Below, in pieces: positions 15,898-23,329 of a DNA stretch of 23,329 nt (positions are counted from its first letter, which is position 1; each line of letters opens with the position of its first letter). The notes under the pieces were generated by a model, which made no database searches, was not told the origin of the DNA, and worked only from the letters and a program-made list of their open reading frames with translations. Position numbers and translations under genes: made by a program. This DNA is from JBJXGE01 sp046154185. Its GTDB lineage: Bacteria > Planctomycetota > UBA8108 > UBA1146 > JAJFFE01. The stretch lies in the NCBI GenBank assembly GCA_046154185.1, contig JBJXGE010000010.1:1-23329 (forward strand), in the 5' to 3' direction.

Positions 15898-17834
15898 TCG
15901 TTTTCCCCATCATCGTCGTCGTCATCATCGTCGTCACCCCCGAGCGGACAACTCGATTCATTGAATTCAGCGAAGTACTGCTTGAGATCCGAGTAGGCGG
16001 AGCTGCTTCCCGGGTAAGTCGACGCGAACAAGTCGATCACTTCGGCTGCAGAAAGCCCATAGTCGATGTCTTCGGAAGCCGCGTTCAACAACGCTGCAAC
16101 CGTCTGGCGGCCGAGCGACACGAGTCCGCCTCCGCCTTGTTGGAGCACCTCGAGCAGCGTCTTTCCTGGGAAGGCGTCTTCGAAGACCTCCGCAAACTGC
16201 ATATCCGGCACATAGGGCGCCGCCCAATCGTCGAAATGATGGCTCTGTTTCCAGTAGCCGGAACCGCAGCCCTCGTCGCCATCGGTGGCGACACTGTCGA
16301 TCACCAAAACGACAAACGCATAGAAATCGAAACTGTCGCCCTCGCAAGCCGCCAAACCGAACACTCGCAACGTTGCGCCGGGCTCTAATTCGGATAGTGC
16401 GATCGGTTGTTGCTCGCCGCCGCGCAAATCGAGGATCGTGGCGCCGGGTTGAACAAGTACCGTACTGCCGCCGAGTATGAGGACGTGCGCGTCGACATCG
16501 ACACTTTCCAGCACCCCCTCGAGGTCATCGGAATCGACGACCACGCTGCTCGGAACCGATGGATTCTCGGCGTCAAATTCGACGGTGACTTCGCGAGGCG
16601 CGCAATCGAGCGCCACAGTCAAAACATCGAATGGAATTTCCCCGTCGCCTTGGAGGAATATGCCGACCTCAGACGGAACGAAGATGGTCACGGAATCGAT
16701 CTCACCCGCGGGAATCACGACAATCTCGACGCCGTCCGTTACTTCGGTCGCTTCGATCAGACTACCGCGAATCTCGCGCGATTCGACCTCGAGAATGATC
16801 GCACGTAGCACCGAATCGGTGACCGAGAGCTTGCCATGAACACGCATCTGCACGTCGGGCTGAATGACGGCGATGGAAGTCGGCGCGCAATCGGCAAGTA
16901 TCAGAGTCCCATCGGCGACCGAGACATCGACGCTGCCGATCACGGACTGCCCCGGGGCGGGATCGAACACAAAAAGTTCCGGCCCGGCAACCGAATCGAC
17001 CGTGCCGGTCAGAACAAGAATTTGTCCGATCACCACTACGAGCGCATCGATGGCAGCATCTTCTCCAAGTTGTCCACGCACGGTGAGCACTTGTCCGACC
17101 TCGATCACGCTCGCATCGGCCGGCAAACCGTCCGAGTCGAAGATCCCGGTGTCCGCGATCAAGTCGACTTCCACGGTTCCGCGCGTCGGGCCGAGATCGA
17201 GGACTAGTCCGTCGGTCTCACCGCCAGCGCCGGTGCTCAGCGTGAGTACTGTGCCCACGAGATCTTGGGGGCATTCAGCGCTCGCGCTTCCAAATTCGGT
17301 CATGACTCGGATCACCGGCGAGAAAATACACTCCCCGGAAGCTGCCGATGGCATTAACCGAATGGACTTATCGGCGTCTATGTCGAGATGCAAAAGCAGC
17401 ACGCGATTGGCGCCGAGTGCTATCGGGTTTTCGGGTGTGAGATCGAACTCGCCACCCGGCAGCATGATTTCCAGAGTATCGCAGGGGCCGCCAACGCTTC
17501 GAACCTCCGAGATTTCCAATCGGATCTTGTCGTAGCTCCCTGCCGGAACGTTTCGTCTAATAGTGAGCAGGAGTTCGTCATCCCGCAGATCGAGGAGATC
17601 GATTTCCTCTCCCGCTTCTGACGCGAAAAGCACTTCAGGCGCGCCACCATTCGTGGGGATCAACGAAACTTCGCGGATCGTGACGACGATGCTCTCGTAG
17701 CCGGCGGCGGGGCGGTCGGAAATCAGAACCGCGACTTCGCTGGTTCCAGGCGCATCTCCTCCACTGCCTCCTCCGCTGCAACCGGCGAGCAACAAGACCG
17801 CCATCCAGAACTTGAAGTACGATCGGATTCGCAT
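15894..17834 (-). CDS. Large lipoprotein: DUF4382-like domain, beta repeats, GYWK-type domain, Asp tail
   Basis: The product is 646 residues. The lipobox LLAGC places the lipid-modified cysteine at 19, followed by a Gly/Ser linker. Residues about 33-180 match the DUF4382 pattern (VAVLISDRPAAGYESIVVTI, then PAGSYDKIRLEI). About 190-515 is a series of beta-rich units with G-x-V-L-T-V-x-G-x-L rhythm, similar in style to DUF5666-type repeats. About 522-630 is a distinct domain opening GCGSGYWKQSHHFDDW and ending NESSCPLG, which resembles a domain found at the end of many secreted proteins of unclear function. The tail contains nine consecutive aspartates, encoded by a GAC/GAT tract (15909-15935). 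It is surface or periplasmic and anchored; the role is unknown. GAGGAG lies 6 bases before the ATG. It converges with 14903-15550. Confidence 0.85.
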   Translation of the reverse strand: MRIRSYFKFWMAVLLLAGCSGGGSGGDAPGTSEVAVLISDRPAAGYESIVVTIREVSLIPTNGGAPEVLFASEAGEEIDLLDLRDDELLLTIRRNVPAGSYDKIRLEISEVRSVGGPCDTLEIMLPGGEFDLTPENPIALGANRVLLLHLDIDADKSIRLMPSAASGECIFSPVIRVMTEFGSASAECPQDLVGTVLTLSTGAGGETDGLVLDLGPTRGTVEVDLIADTGIFDSDGLPADASVIEVGQVLTVRGQLGEDAAIDALVVVIGQILVLTGTVDSVAGPELFVFDPAPGQSVIGSVDVSVADGTLILADCAPTSIAVIQPDVQMRVHGKLSVTDSVLRAIILEVESREIRGSLIEATEVTDGVEIVVIPAGEIDSVTIFVPSEVGIFLQGDGEIPFDVLTVALDCAPREVTVEFDAENPSVPSSVVVDSDDLEGVLESVDVDAHVLILGGSTVLVQPGATILDLRGGEQQPIALSELEPGATLRVFGLAACEGDSFDFYAFVVLVIDSVATDGDEGCGSGYWKQSHHFDDWAAPYVPDMQFAEVFEDAFPGKTLLEVLQQGGGGLVSLGRQTVAALLNAASEDIDYGLSAAEVIDLFASTYPGSSSAYSDLKQYFAEFNESSCPLGGDDDDDDDDDGEND

Positions 17835-17904
17835 GAAATGCTCCTCGTCGCAGAAGGTGACTTTGGATGATGAAAGACGTCGCGTGAAAAACCCAATGGT
17901 CGGG

Positions 17905-17935
17905 ATATTAACATGAAGGGCGCGTCGGATGGCAA
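17905..17935 (-). promoter_or_regulatory. Candidate promoter of the lipoprotein gene
   Basis: On the minus strand TTGCCA (17935-17930, five of six to the -35 consensus) is followed after 19 bases by TAATAT (17910-17905), which carries an upstream TGT extended -10 element. The leader would be about 65 bases. The spacer is slightly long. Confidence 0.4.
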
Positions 17936-17986
17936 ATTGCTCGTCTGGTTTGCAAGCGGCCGATCGAGGCTTTGCCCTCGACGGTC

Positions 17987-18001
17987 GTTAGCGTTGCTAA
18001 C
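17987..18001. repeat. GTTAGC inverted repeat
   Basis: GTTAGC-GTT-GCTAAC is a perfect 6-base inverted repeat with a 3-base loop. The half site GTTAGCG also occurs in the loops of the kinase terminator (14754) and of its duplicate (18480). It could be a small hairpin or part of a repeat family. Confidence 0.35.
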
Positions 18002-18255
18002 TCTCGCACGGCCCAGCCGCGGCCGGTGATTCGAGGAGACGATTTGCGATGGATGCAATTCGGTTGCGATTTCCTCGTGGAGATTGCCGGCACCAGGCAA
18101 GACATATCGATTGCCCGGCAAAGTGAGAAGCGAGGACAAGTATTGGGAAGTCTCAGCTGTTGGCGCACCGGCGGAAGAGCGACCATCCGCTGCACAGTTC
18201 GGCACTACCGGTAAGCAGTCTCGACAAAGCCCGAATCAGCGTCGAGAGTTCGCGG

Positions 18256-18508
18256 AGATTGAGTGTTGCCGGTCCAGCCGAGAGAGTCGAACGACGGCTC
18301 GTGATCTCGACGTGTGGCTCGACGCTGCGCACCCGGAACTCAGCACCGCCGAATTCGACTTGGAATTCCAAGCAGGACGTGCGCTTTCGCTTAAAGCGGC
18401 GGTCGCGCTTTGTCTTGCGACCACCTCGGTGGGAATGAACGCGGTCGGCGACGTCGGCAGCTGCCGCGCGCGCCGAATTGTTAGCGCTCACCTGACGGCC
18501 GCGCGCGC
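18256..18508 (+). pseudogene. 3'-end remnant of a second kinase-NTPase-TPR gene, with its terminator (duplicate copy B)
   Basis: Reading in the frame of 18084, the segment from about 18256 aligns with the last residues of the kinase protein: TTARDLDVWLDAAHPELSTA and EFDLEFQAGRALSLKAAVAL against the intact TTRARDLDSWLDAARPEIST and FDLEFEAGRALSLKEAVAL. Base-level similarity is strong from 18300 to 18508 and includes the terminator hairpin. The stop TGA has become TGC (18462), and a Pro codon is missing in frame. Nothing of the kinase, NTPase or TPR regions precedes it, so only the tail survives. Similarity fades gradually in 18256-18300. This is a relic of a tandem paralogue or a partial gene duplication. 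It is not expressed as a protein of its own as far as can be seen. Confidence 0.85.
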
Positions 18509-18593
18509 TGGGCACTGGTCCTGGTTGCGGTTACTATCCCGCCGTAATCAATTGCGAAGGCTCGAGAATTTTCATCGAAGCGGGAGTCGTCAA

Positions 18594-21533
18594 ATGTTCA
18601 AGCTGAGGGTGCCGGCCCTGGCCGTTGCGATGTTGTTTGGAAGTGTTGAACTCTTGCCGGGTGTACATCCCGATTTCCAATTCCTCCATTGCCATTTCGA
18701 ATTTGTTCACGCGGGAAAAACCGCCGACACGCAAGTCAAGCTTGTGGCGACTCGCGCCGTGCAAGGTTTTAGCTTCGGACTCGTGCACGAGTCCGCGGTC
18801 GCAGTCTTGGCCTCGATTGAACTCGGCGCGGACATCGTCAATCCTGACTTCTTCGTCGTCGACATTGCGCCGGCGGGCGGGCCCGGCGGCACGGTTCATT
18901 GTGTGATCGGCACCGATCCAAGCGATGCGCTCCCGCCGGGCTCGAGCAAACTGGCGGTGTTTCACTATCAAGTGCTCCCCAGTGCGCCGCTCGGTTTCAG
19001 TCTGCTTTACTTCAGCAGCTTCTTAGGAGCTCCGGCCGTGCCGGTGCGCGTGCAATTGGCGGAGCCACCTGGCGACGTAACGCCGTGGGCGCTGCCGAGC
19101 GGCCTCATTGTGCTGCCGCCACTTGCCGGTCCACCAGAATTCGCGCTCAACCAATTGTGGTGCACGAACGCCGGTGATGACACCGTGTCCATCGTGCGCG
19201 TCGCGGACCTCAGCACGATGACATTCTCGGCGCTGGGGATCGATCCGGTCGCCGCGGCGCTCGACGCAAATGGCGTGGCATGGGTCGTGTTTCAGGGTTC
19301 AGACAATGTTGTGCGCTTCGATGCGAACGGCATGGTGATCGACAACATCGAGGTGGGCGATGGCCCCACCGCGATTGCGATGGACACGCTTGGCGATGCG
19401 TGGGTGTCCTGCGGCGCGGCCGGCACTTTGGTCAAGATTGCCTCCTCCGGAGCAATCCTGTACGGCGGTGACGGCAATCCCGCCACCGCCGATGGCGATG
19501 GCGTGCTCGGCCCAGCGATTGCCGTGGGGTCCGAGGTGATTTCGCTCGCGGTCGATCGCACGAACAGTGTGTTCGCGGTGGTGAGCGGCAACGAGACGAT
19601 CGAAAAGCGCAATTCCGCCGGAGAATTGCTCGTCGCCGTATCGCTCGGCGCGGGATCGGCGCCGTTTGATATCGCGTTGGACCGCGCTGGATTTGCTTGG
19701 GTCACGCTGCGCGGATTCGGTCGTGTTCAACGGCGTGCGAGCGACTGCACGCTCGCAGAAACGTTTGAACTCCCGCCGCTTTCGATTCCGACCGGCATTG
19801 CGCTCCGTGGCGCCAACGAAGCCTGGGTCATCGGATCGGCAAGCGGCGAGCTTTATCGCCTGCGTCCGGGACTCGCACCCGAGACATTTTCTGCGACACC
19901 CGATCCCTCTGGAATCGCGATCGATGGAGAAGGCTACGTTTGGGTCGCCGACCGCGAGCAAGACACGTTGAGCCGATTCGCACCCGACGGCGCGCTCGCG
20001 CTCGTGGTTCCAGTTGGCTCGGAGCCGGCGTTCAGCGGTGATATAGGTGGATTCGCGCTGGCGAACGCGCTATTGCCGCTCGGCGATCTCGATGTCGATG
20101 GCTTTCCGAACGCACTCGAGGTCGATGTTGCCGCGAATCCGTTCGATGCGACCGACGTCCCCCCGCTCCAGTCGGACTTTGTCGCGCCGGTCGAGGATCT
20201 CGCCTGCGACGTGACTTTTCAATCTCTTGCGTTGAGTTGGACGTTGCCGGAGCCGAACCCTTACGAATCGATCGTGCTGCGTCGCGACGGCGTCGTGGAA
20301 ATCGTTCTGCCGGCGACGGCGACCGACTACGGCGCGCCAGAAGACTTAGAGCTCGGCACGTACGTCTTCGATGTTGCCGGCAGCGCTGGTGGAGTTGAGA
20401 GCGCACGGCGAGATTGTGTCGTGACGATTGGCCAGGGACAGATACTCGCCACGGACAGCATCGAAGTCGCGGACACCGTCGTCAGCATTTTTGATGTCGC
20501 CGCTCGTTCGAACGCGCCCGTCGGCGAGCCGGTTTACTACTTGACGGATCCGGGCAACGACGCGATCTACGGTACGGACGCGGATTTCAACGTGCTGGTC
20601 ACGTTGCCGAGCCCGTTTCAAGGCTTTGCTCCGACGACCGGCGTGGCGTTCGACCCCGAAGGCGATGGTGGCCTCGGCTCCTTATTCGTGGCGGCGGGCC
20701 CGAACGGGGATCCCGAGCAGGAGGCAACGGTTCGGGAAATCTCGTTGAGCGGAGTGCCGCTCGGGAATCCGATCGTCTTGCAAATCGCGACCGCCGCTGG
20801 CGCGGTCGGTCCGCTCGGACTCAGCTACGAGCCGTTGCGTGCTGGCCTCGCGGGACTGGGCCTCGAAACCGGCGGCCGGACGATCATGGCGCTCGGCCCC
20901 GACACCTGCGAGTTGTTCGCGTTCAAGCCACCGACGATGGGCGTTTTCGGCGGCGGCGCGGTGACCTACGTGAACGTCCTGCCGGCGGCAAGCGCAGTGC
21001 ATCCGCAAGGTGGCCACGGACTGAACGGAGTTTCGTTCGTCGCGCTCTCGACTTTTGACGAAGACGGCGGACGCGTGCGTGTCACGAGTCGCAATGATGC
21101 CGGTCAGTTTGAGATTACCGAACTCGAAATCGCCAACGGCGAGGCGCAAGTCGTAAACGACCCGGTCCCGTTGGCGTCAACGGTCGCCGAGAACGCGCTC
21201 GGTGGATTTGTGGTCGACGCCGACCGGCTTTTGGTCATTGGCCTGTCGACCAACACCATCTACGAGTTACAGAGCGCGTTCTTTTTGCGCGGCGACGCAA
21301 CGCGCGACTTCCAGCTCGACATCGCCGATCCAATCCACATTCTCGACGCTTGTTTCTCGTTCGTCCCCTTTAATAGCTGCATCGATGCCTACGACGCAAA
21401 CGACGACGGTGAGGTCGACATCTCGGATGCGGTGCTCGTGCTCGCGTTCCTCTTCGCGCAGGGAACCGCGCCACCTGCGCCGCTCACGATCGCCACGCCC
21501 GACCCGACGCCGGATGGATTGCCGTGTCTGTAG
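18594..21533 (+). CDS. Large secreted protein: cohesin-like domain, beta-propeller repeats, Fn3-like domain, dockerin-like pair
   Basis: The product is 979 residues. A signal peptide (about 1-24) precedes a cohesin-like beta domain (about 30-175, with VKLVATRAVQGFSFGLVHE and SKLAVFHYQV). About 185-475 are NHL/Vgb-like propeller repeats (for example GPTAIAMDTLGDAWVSCGAA, PSGIAIDGEGYVWVADREQD). DLDVDGFPNALEVDVAANPF (498-517) is a calcium-loop motif of thrombospondin-3 type. About 530-612 is Fn3-like (SLALSWTLP...YESIVLRRDG), about 640-890 is a second propeller-like region, and 898-956 is a dockerin-like pair whose first loop (RGDATRDFQLDIADPI) lacks some calcium ligands and whose second (DANDDGEVDISDAV) is intact. 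No catalytic site is seen. The ATG at 18594 is chosen because GGGAG lies 7 bases ahead and the signal peptide starts there; the open frame further upstream is the kinase remnant. Confidence 0.85.
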   Translation: MFKLRVPALAVAMLFGSVELLPGVHPDFQFLHCHFEFVHAGKTADTQVKLVATRAVQGFSFGLVHESAVAVLASIELGADIVNPDFFVVDIAPAGGPGGTVHCVIGTDPSDALPPGSSKLAVFHYQVLPSAPLGFSLLYFSSFLGAPAVPVRVQLAEPPGDVTPWALPSGLIVLPPLAGPPEFALNQLWCTNAGDDTVSIVRVADLSTMTFSALGIDPVAAALDANGVAWVVFQGSDNVVRFDANGMVIDNIEVGDGPTAIAMDTLGDAWVSCGAAGTLVKIASSGAILYGGDGNPATADGDGVLGPAIAVGSEVISLAVDRTNSVFAVVSGNETIEKRNSAGELLVAVSLGAGSAPFDIALDRAGFAWVTLRGFGRVQRRASDCTLAETFELPPLSIPTGIALRGANEAWVIGSASGELYRLRPGLAPETFSATPDPSGIAIDGEGYVWVADREQDTLSRFAPDGALALVVPVGSEPAFSGDIGGFALANALLPLGDLDVDGFPNALEVDVAANPFDATDVPPLQSDFVAPVEDLACDVTFQSLALSWTLPEPNPYESIVLRRDGVVEIVLPATATDYGAPEDLELGTYVFDVAGSAGGVESARRDCVVTIGQGQILATDSIEVADTVVSIFDVAARSNAPVGEPVYYLTDPGNDAIYGTDADFNVLVTLPSPFQGFAPTTGVAFDPEGDGGLGSLFVAAGPNGDPEQEATVREISLSGVPLGNPIVLQIATAAGAVGPLGLSYEPLRAGLAGLGLETGGRTIMALGPDTCELFAFKPPTMGVFGGGAVTYVNVLPAASAVHPQGGHGLNGVSFVALSTFDEDGGRVRVTSRNDAGQFEITELEIANGEAQVVNDPVPLASTVAENALGGFVVDADRLLVIGLSTNTIYELQSAFFLRGDATRDFQLDIADPIHILDACFSFVPFNSCIDAYDANDDGEVDISDAVLVLAFLFAQGTAPPAPLTIATPDPTPDGLPCL

Positions 21534-21543
21534 CGCGGGGCTG

Positions 21544-22185
21544 TTACGGAAGTCGATAGATTTCGGGAATCTGCTCTTCGCGTTCGACGCAAATGTCGAG
21601 ATCACGCAAGAGTCCGTCGCCCACGGAGAAGACCCAGCCGTGCACGACGAGTTGGCGACCTTGTCGCCATGCGTCCTGGACGATGGTCGTTCGGCAAACG
21701 TTGGCGACTTGTGCCGCGATGTTCGCCTCGCACAACCGATTCTCGCGCTGCTCTGCGTCGCTGATGGCATCCAACTCCACGCGGTGCAGCGCGTGGACGT
21801 CGCGAATATGGCGCAGCCAATTGTCAATGAGACCGAGTGGGCGCGACTGCAGCGCCGCACGAATGCCGCCGCAACCGTAGTGTCCGCACACGATCACGTG
21901 CTTCACGCCCAGCACTTCGATTCCGTATTGCAAGACGCTGAGGCAATTCATATCGGTGTGCACGACCACGTTGCCCACGTTTCGATGCACGAAGACTTCG
22001 CCGGGTTGCTTGCCGATGATTCGATCCGGCGGCAGCCGGCTATCCGAGCAGCCGATCCAAAGCAAGTCCGGCCGCTGTTGTTCGCGAAGTCGATCGAAGA
22101 ATCCGGGCTCCCGCTCGCGCATTCGAGCGGCCCATTCCCGGTTGGCTTCAAAACAGGCTTTTAGGTTTTGCATCGCAGCTGACAT
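21544..22185 (-). CDS. can: Beta-carbonic anhydrase (Can-like)
   Basis: The product is 213 residues. It catalyses reversible hydration of CO2 to bicarbonate in the cytoplasm, supplying bicarbonate to carboxylases. The zinc ligands are Cys46 in WIGCSDSRLP, His102 and Cys105 in CGHYGCGG; the Asp48/Arg50 dyad is present. The sequence is collinear with the E. coli Can type, including FVHRNVGN, DMNCLSVLQYGIEVLGV, GLIDNWLRHIRD and VHGWVFSVGDGLLRDL. The ATG at 22185 follows GGGAG closely; a GTG three codons upstream is also possible. It lies 50 bases after the stop of the toroid-protein gene on the same strand and may share its transcript. Its 3' end is 10 bases from the convergent gene ending at 21533. 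Confidence 0.93.
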   Translation of the reverse strand: MSAAMQNLKACFEANREWAARMREREPGFFDRLREQQRPDLLWIGCSDSRLPPDRIIGKQPGEVFVHRNVGNVVVHTDMNCLSVLQYGIEVLGVKHVIVCGHYGCGGIRAALQSRPLGLIDNWLRHIRDVHALHRVELDAISDAEQRENRLCEANIAAQVANVCRTTIVQDAWRQGRQLVVHGWVFSVGDGLLRDLDICVEREEQIPEIYRLP

Positions 22186-22235
22186 CTCTCCCACTTAATG
22201 AGGCGCACAGAAAGTAAGCAATCACACTGCCGCCA

Positions 22236-23329
22236 TCAACCCCCGCGCACCCACTTCGCGAGCGCCATCGTGCGGCGTTCGCTTTGCAAAATGAGCGTGG
22301 CGGTCGCGGTCGAATAGATGCGACCGCCGACCAGGCTCCACTGGTCTTTCGGTTCCCAACTGCCGCGCTGGTCGCCGTCCGTAACTTGCTGCTTGGCGAG
22401 TGTCATGCACGCGGCGCGCGGCCATTGATCGCCGCGTTCGGCGGGTAACGCCGTGAGGGCAGAACTCAAAAAGAAATCGCCGTAGAGATCGCGCACGCCG
22501 GGCCTCGACTCATTCGCGTTGATTCCCTCGGCCAAAATCTGCTCCGCGATTTCCGTCGGGATCGATCGCGCTTCGCGCGCGAGCAACACGCAAAACGCGC
22601 CCATCGAGGACGATCCGCGGCTGCCGTAAGGAAAATCTCCCACGGCGCGATAGCCGACTCGACCGCGGCGATCGGTCACGCGCTCGAGATACGCGAGGCC
22701 GCGATCAATCGGCTCATCCAACTCGGTCCAACCCAGCGCGCGCCCGACGACGAGCGCCTGGAGCGGCCAGCACGTGAGCGCGGTGTTCGGCGCATCGCCG
22801 GCGACACCCAAATAGCCCCAACCGCCTTGTGGACTCTGCTTCGCGAGCAAGAAACGAATCGCACCGTCGATGGGTCCGCGCAGCTCGGATCTTTGGCCGC
22901 GACCGAACGCTTCCAGCAACGCGACGGTCGCGATGCCGTGGTTGTAGAGCGCGCCGTCGAACAAAGGTCCAAAGCATCCGCCACTTGCTTGCTTGGTCAG
23001 CAAATAATCGAGCGCACGCCGCAGCACATCGCCGTTCTCCGCACCGTTCGTCGTCGGCGTGCTGTTGAGAAACGTCATCGCTGCGAGCGCCGTGAGTCCG
23101 ACGTCGTAGCTCGGCTGCCCACCCCAACGCGCCGCGCTCCAATTGCCCGCCGATTCTTGCGCCTTCGCAAGCCAATCGAGCGCGCGGTGCTCGGCGCAAT
23201 CGAGGGTCGGTGTCGCGGCGGGCGCCGCCGCCAGTTCACTCGCAGTATCCGGAGATGCGATCGTTTGCCCCTCGCGACCAGTCCAGATTGTCGCCATCAG
23301 TACTACTGCCGCGGCGGCCGCCGCGACGG
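22236..23329 (-). CDS. Secreted prenyltransferase/squalene-oxidase repeat (alpha-toroid) protein, 5' end outside the window
   Basis: At least 363 codons are visible. Repeats with glycine-rich turns such as LAKQSPQGGWGYLG, LTKQASGGCFGP and AKAQESAGNWSAA, plus paired helices (DVGLTALAAMTFL, NTALTCWPLQALVV), mark the alpha/alpha-toroid fold of squalene cyclases and prenyltransferases. The DxDD motif of squalene-hopene cyclases is not seen, so this is probably one of the non-cyclase proteins with this fold common in Planctomycetota; its function is unknown. The frame remains open past the ATG at 23297 to the edge and reads AAAAAAVVLMATIW, the core of a signal peptide, so the true start lies beyond base 23329. 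Carbonic anhydrase follows 50 bases downstream. Confidence 0.8.
   Translation of the reverse strand, partial: VAAAAAAVVLMATIWTGREGQTIASPDTASELAAAPAATPTLDCAEHRALDWLAKAQESAGNWSAARWGGQPSYDVGLTALAAMTFLNSTPTTNGAENGDVLRRALDYLLTKQASGGCFGPLFDGALYNHGIATVALLEAFGRGQRSELRGPIDGAIRFLLAKQSPQGGWGYLGVAGDAPNTALTCWPLQALVVGRALGWTELDEPIDRGLAYLERVTDRRGRVGYRAVGDFPYGSRGSSSMGAFCVLLAREARSIPTEIAEQILAEGINANESRPGVRDLYGDFFLSSALTALPAERGDQWPRAACMTLAKQQVTDGDQRGSWEPKDQWSLVGGRIYSTATATLILQSERRTMALAKWVRGG

Larger units (their letters stand above)
17835..18257. other. Gene-free stretch upstream of the lipoprotein and of the kinase remnant
   Basis: Apart from the candidate promoter (17905-17935) and the GTTAGC inverted repeat, I see nothing to annotate. 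The frame open on the plus strand from 18084 has no ribosome binding site and no family resemblance before it enters the kinase remnant. Confidence 0.5.

Noticed and set aside
15909..15935. Trinucleotide tract that could be taken for a short repeat array
   Set aside because: It encodes the aspartate tail of the lipoprotein and has no spacer structure, so it is not a CRISPR.
18084..18593. In-frame 170-codon extension ahead of the large secreted protein
   Set aside because: It consists of unrecognised sequence plus the kinase-tail remnant, has no ribosome binding site, and would bury the signal peptide that starts at 18594.

Overview
The window looks like part of a GC-rich, free-living bacterial chromosome, most probably from the Planctomycetota. 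The main reasons are secreted proteins ending in paired calcium loops of the type RGDxNxDG...NIxDAI...LF followed by a Cys trailer, a long valyl-tRNA synthetase with several insertions, and a cytosolic Ser/Thr kinase fused to a STAND-type NTPase and TPRs. The phylum call is inferred from protein style only. No rRNA, tRNA, CRISPR array, phage or complete transposon was found.

Layout. Bases 1-853 hold no intact gene: two inverted REP-like elements (24-320), a 32-codon stump of a REP-associated tyrosine transposase (458-556), and a second palindrome family in tandem (729-840). Next come minus-strand genes: a secreted VWA/dockerin-like protein (854-1756) and a tightly overlapped three-gene operon, transcribed 5651 to 1853, encoding a catalytic M16 metallopeptidase, its non-catalytic M16 partner and a small membrane protein. 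Divergent from the operon is valS (5887-9180), followed by a secreted PPC-like/dockerin-like protein (9403-11100), the kinase-NTPase-TPR protein (11355-14738) and a CBS-CBS-ACT-like protein with a TTG start (14903-15550). A possible decayed gene (15575-15897) abuts the 3' end of a minus-strand lipoprotein (15894-17834).

Bases 17835-18593 are a scar. They contain a nearly identical copy of the last ~170 coding bases of the kinase gene plus its terminator hairpin, without the rest of the gene and with the stop codon mutated. The scar stays in frame with upstream sequence, so it appears as an N-terminal extension of the large secreted protein that really starts at 18594. That protein combines a cohesin-like domain, beta-propeller repeats, an Fn3-like domain and a C-terminal dockerin-like pair. 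The window ends with a beta-carbonic anhydrase (21544-22185) and a partial secreted terpenoid-cyclase-fold (toroid) protein that runs off the right edge.

How the genes relate. The M16 operon is a clear functional unit, probably processing peptides or proteins outside the cytoplasm. Three exported proteins share one C-terminal calcium module, and one of them also carries a cohesin-like N-terminus, so they may belong to a common surface-assembly system. This is the most interesting inference in the window, together with the duplicated tail of the kinase gene. The rest (valS, carbonic anhydrase, CBS protein) is housekeeping or regulatory.
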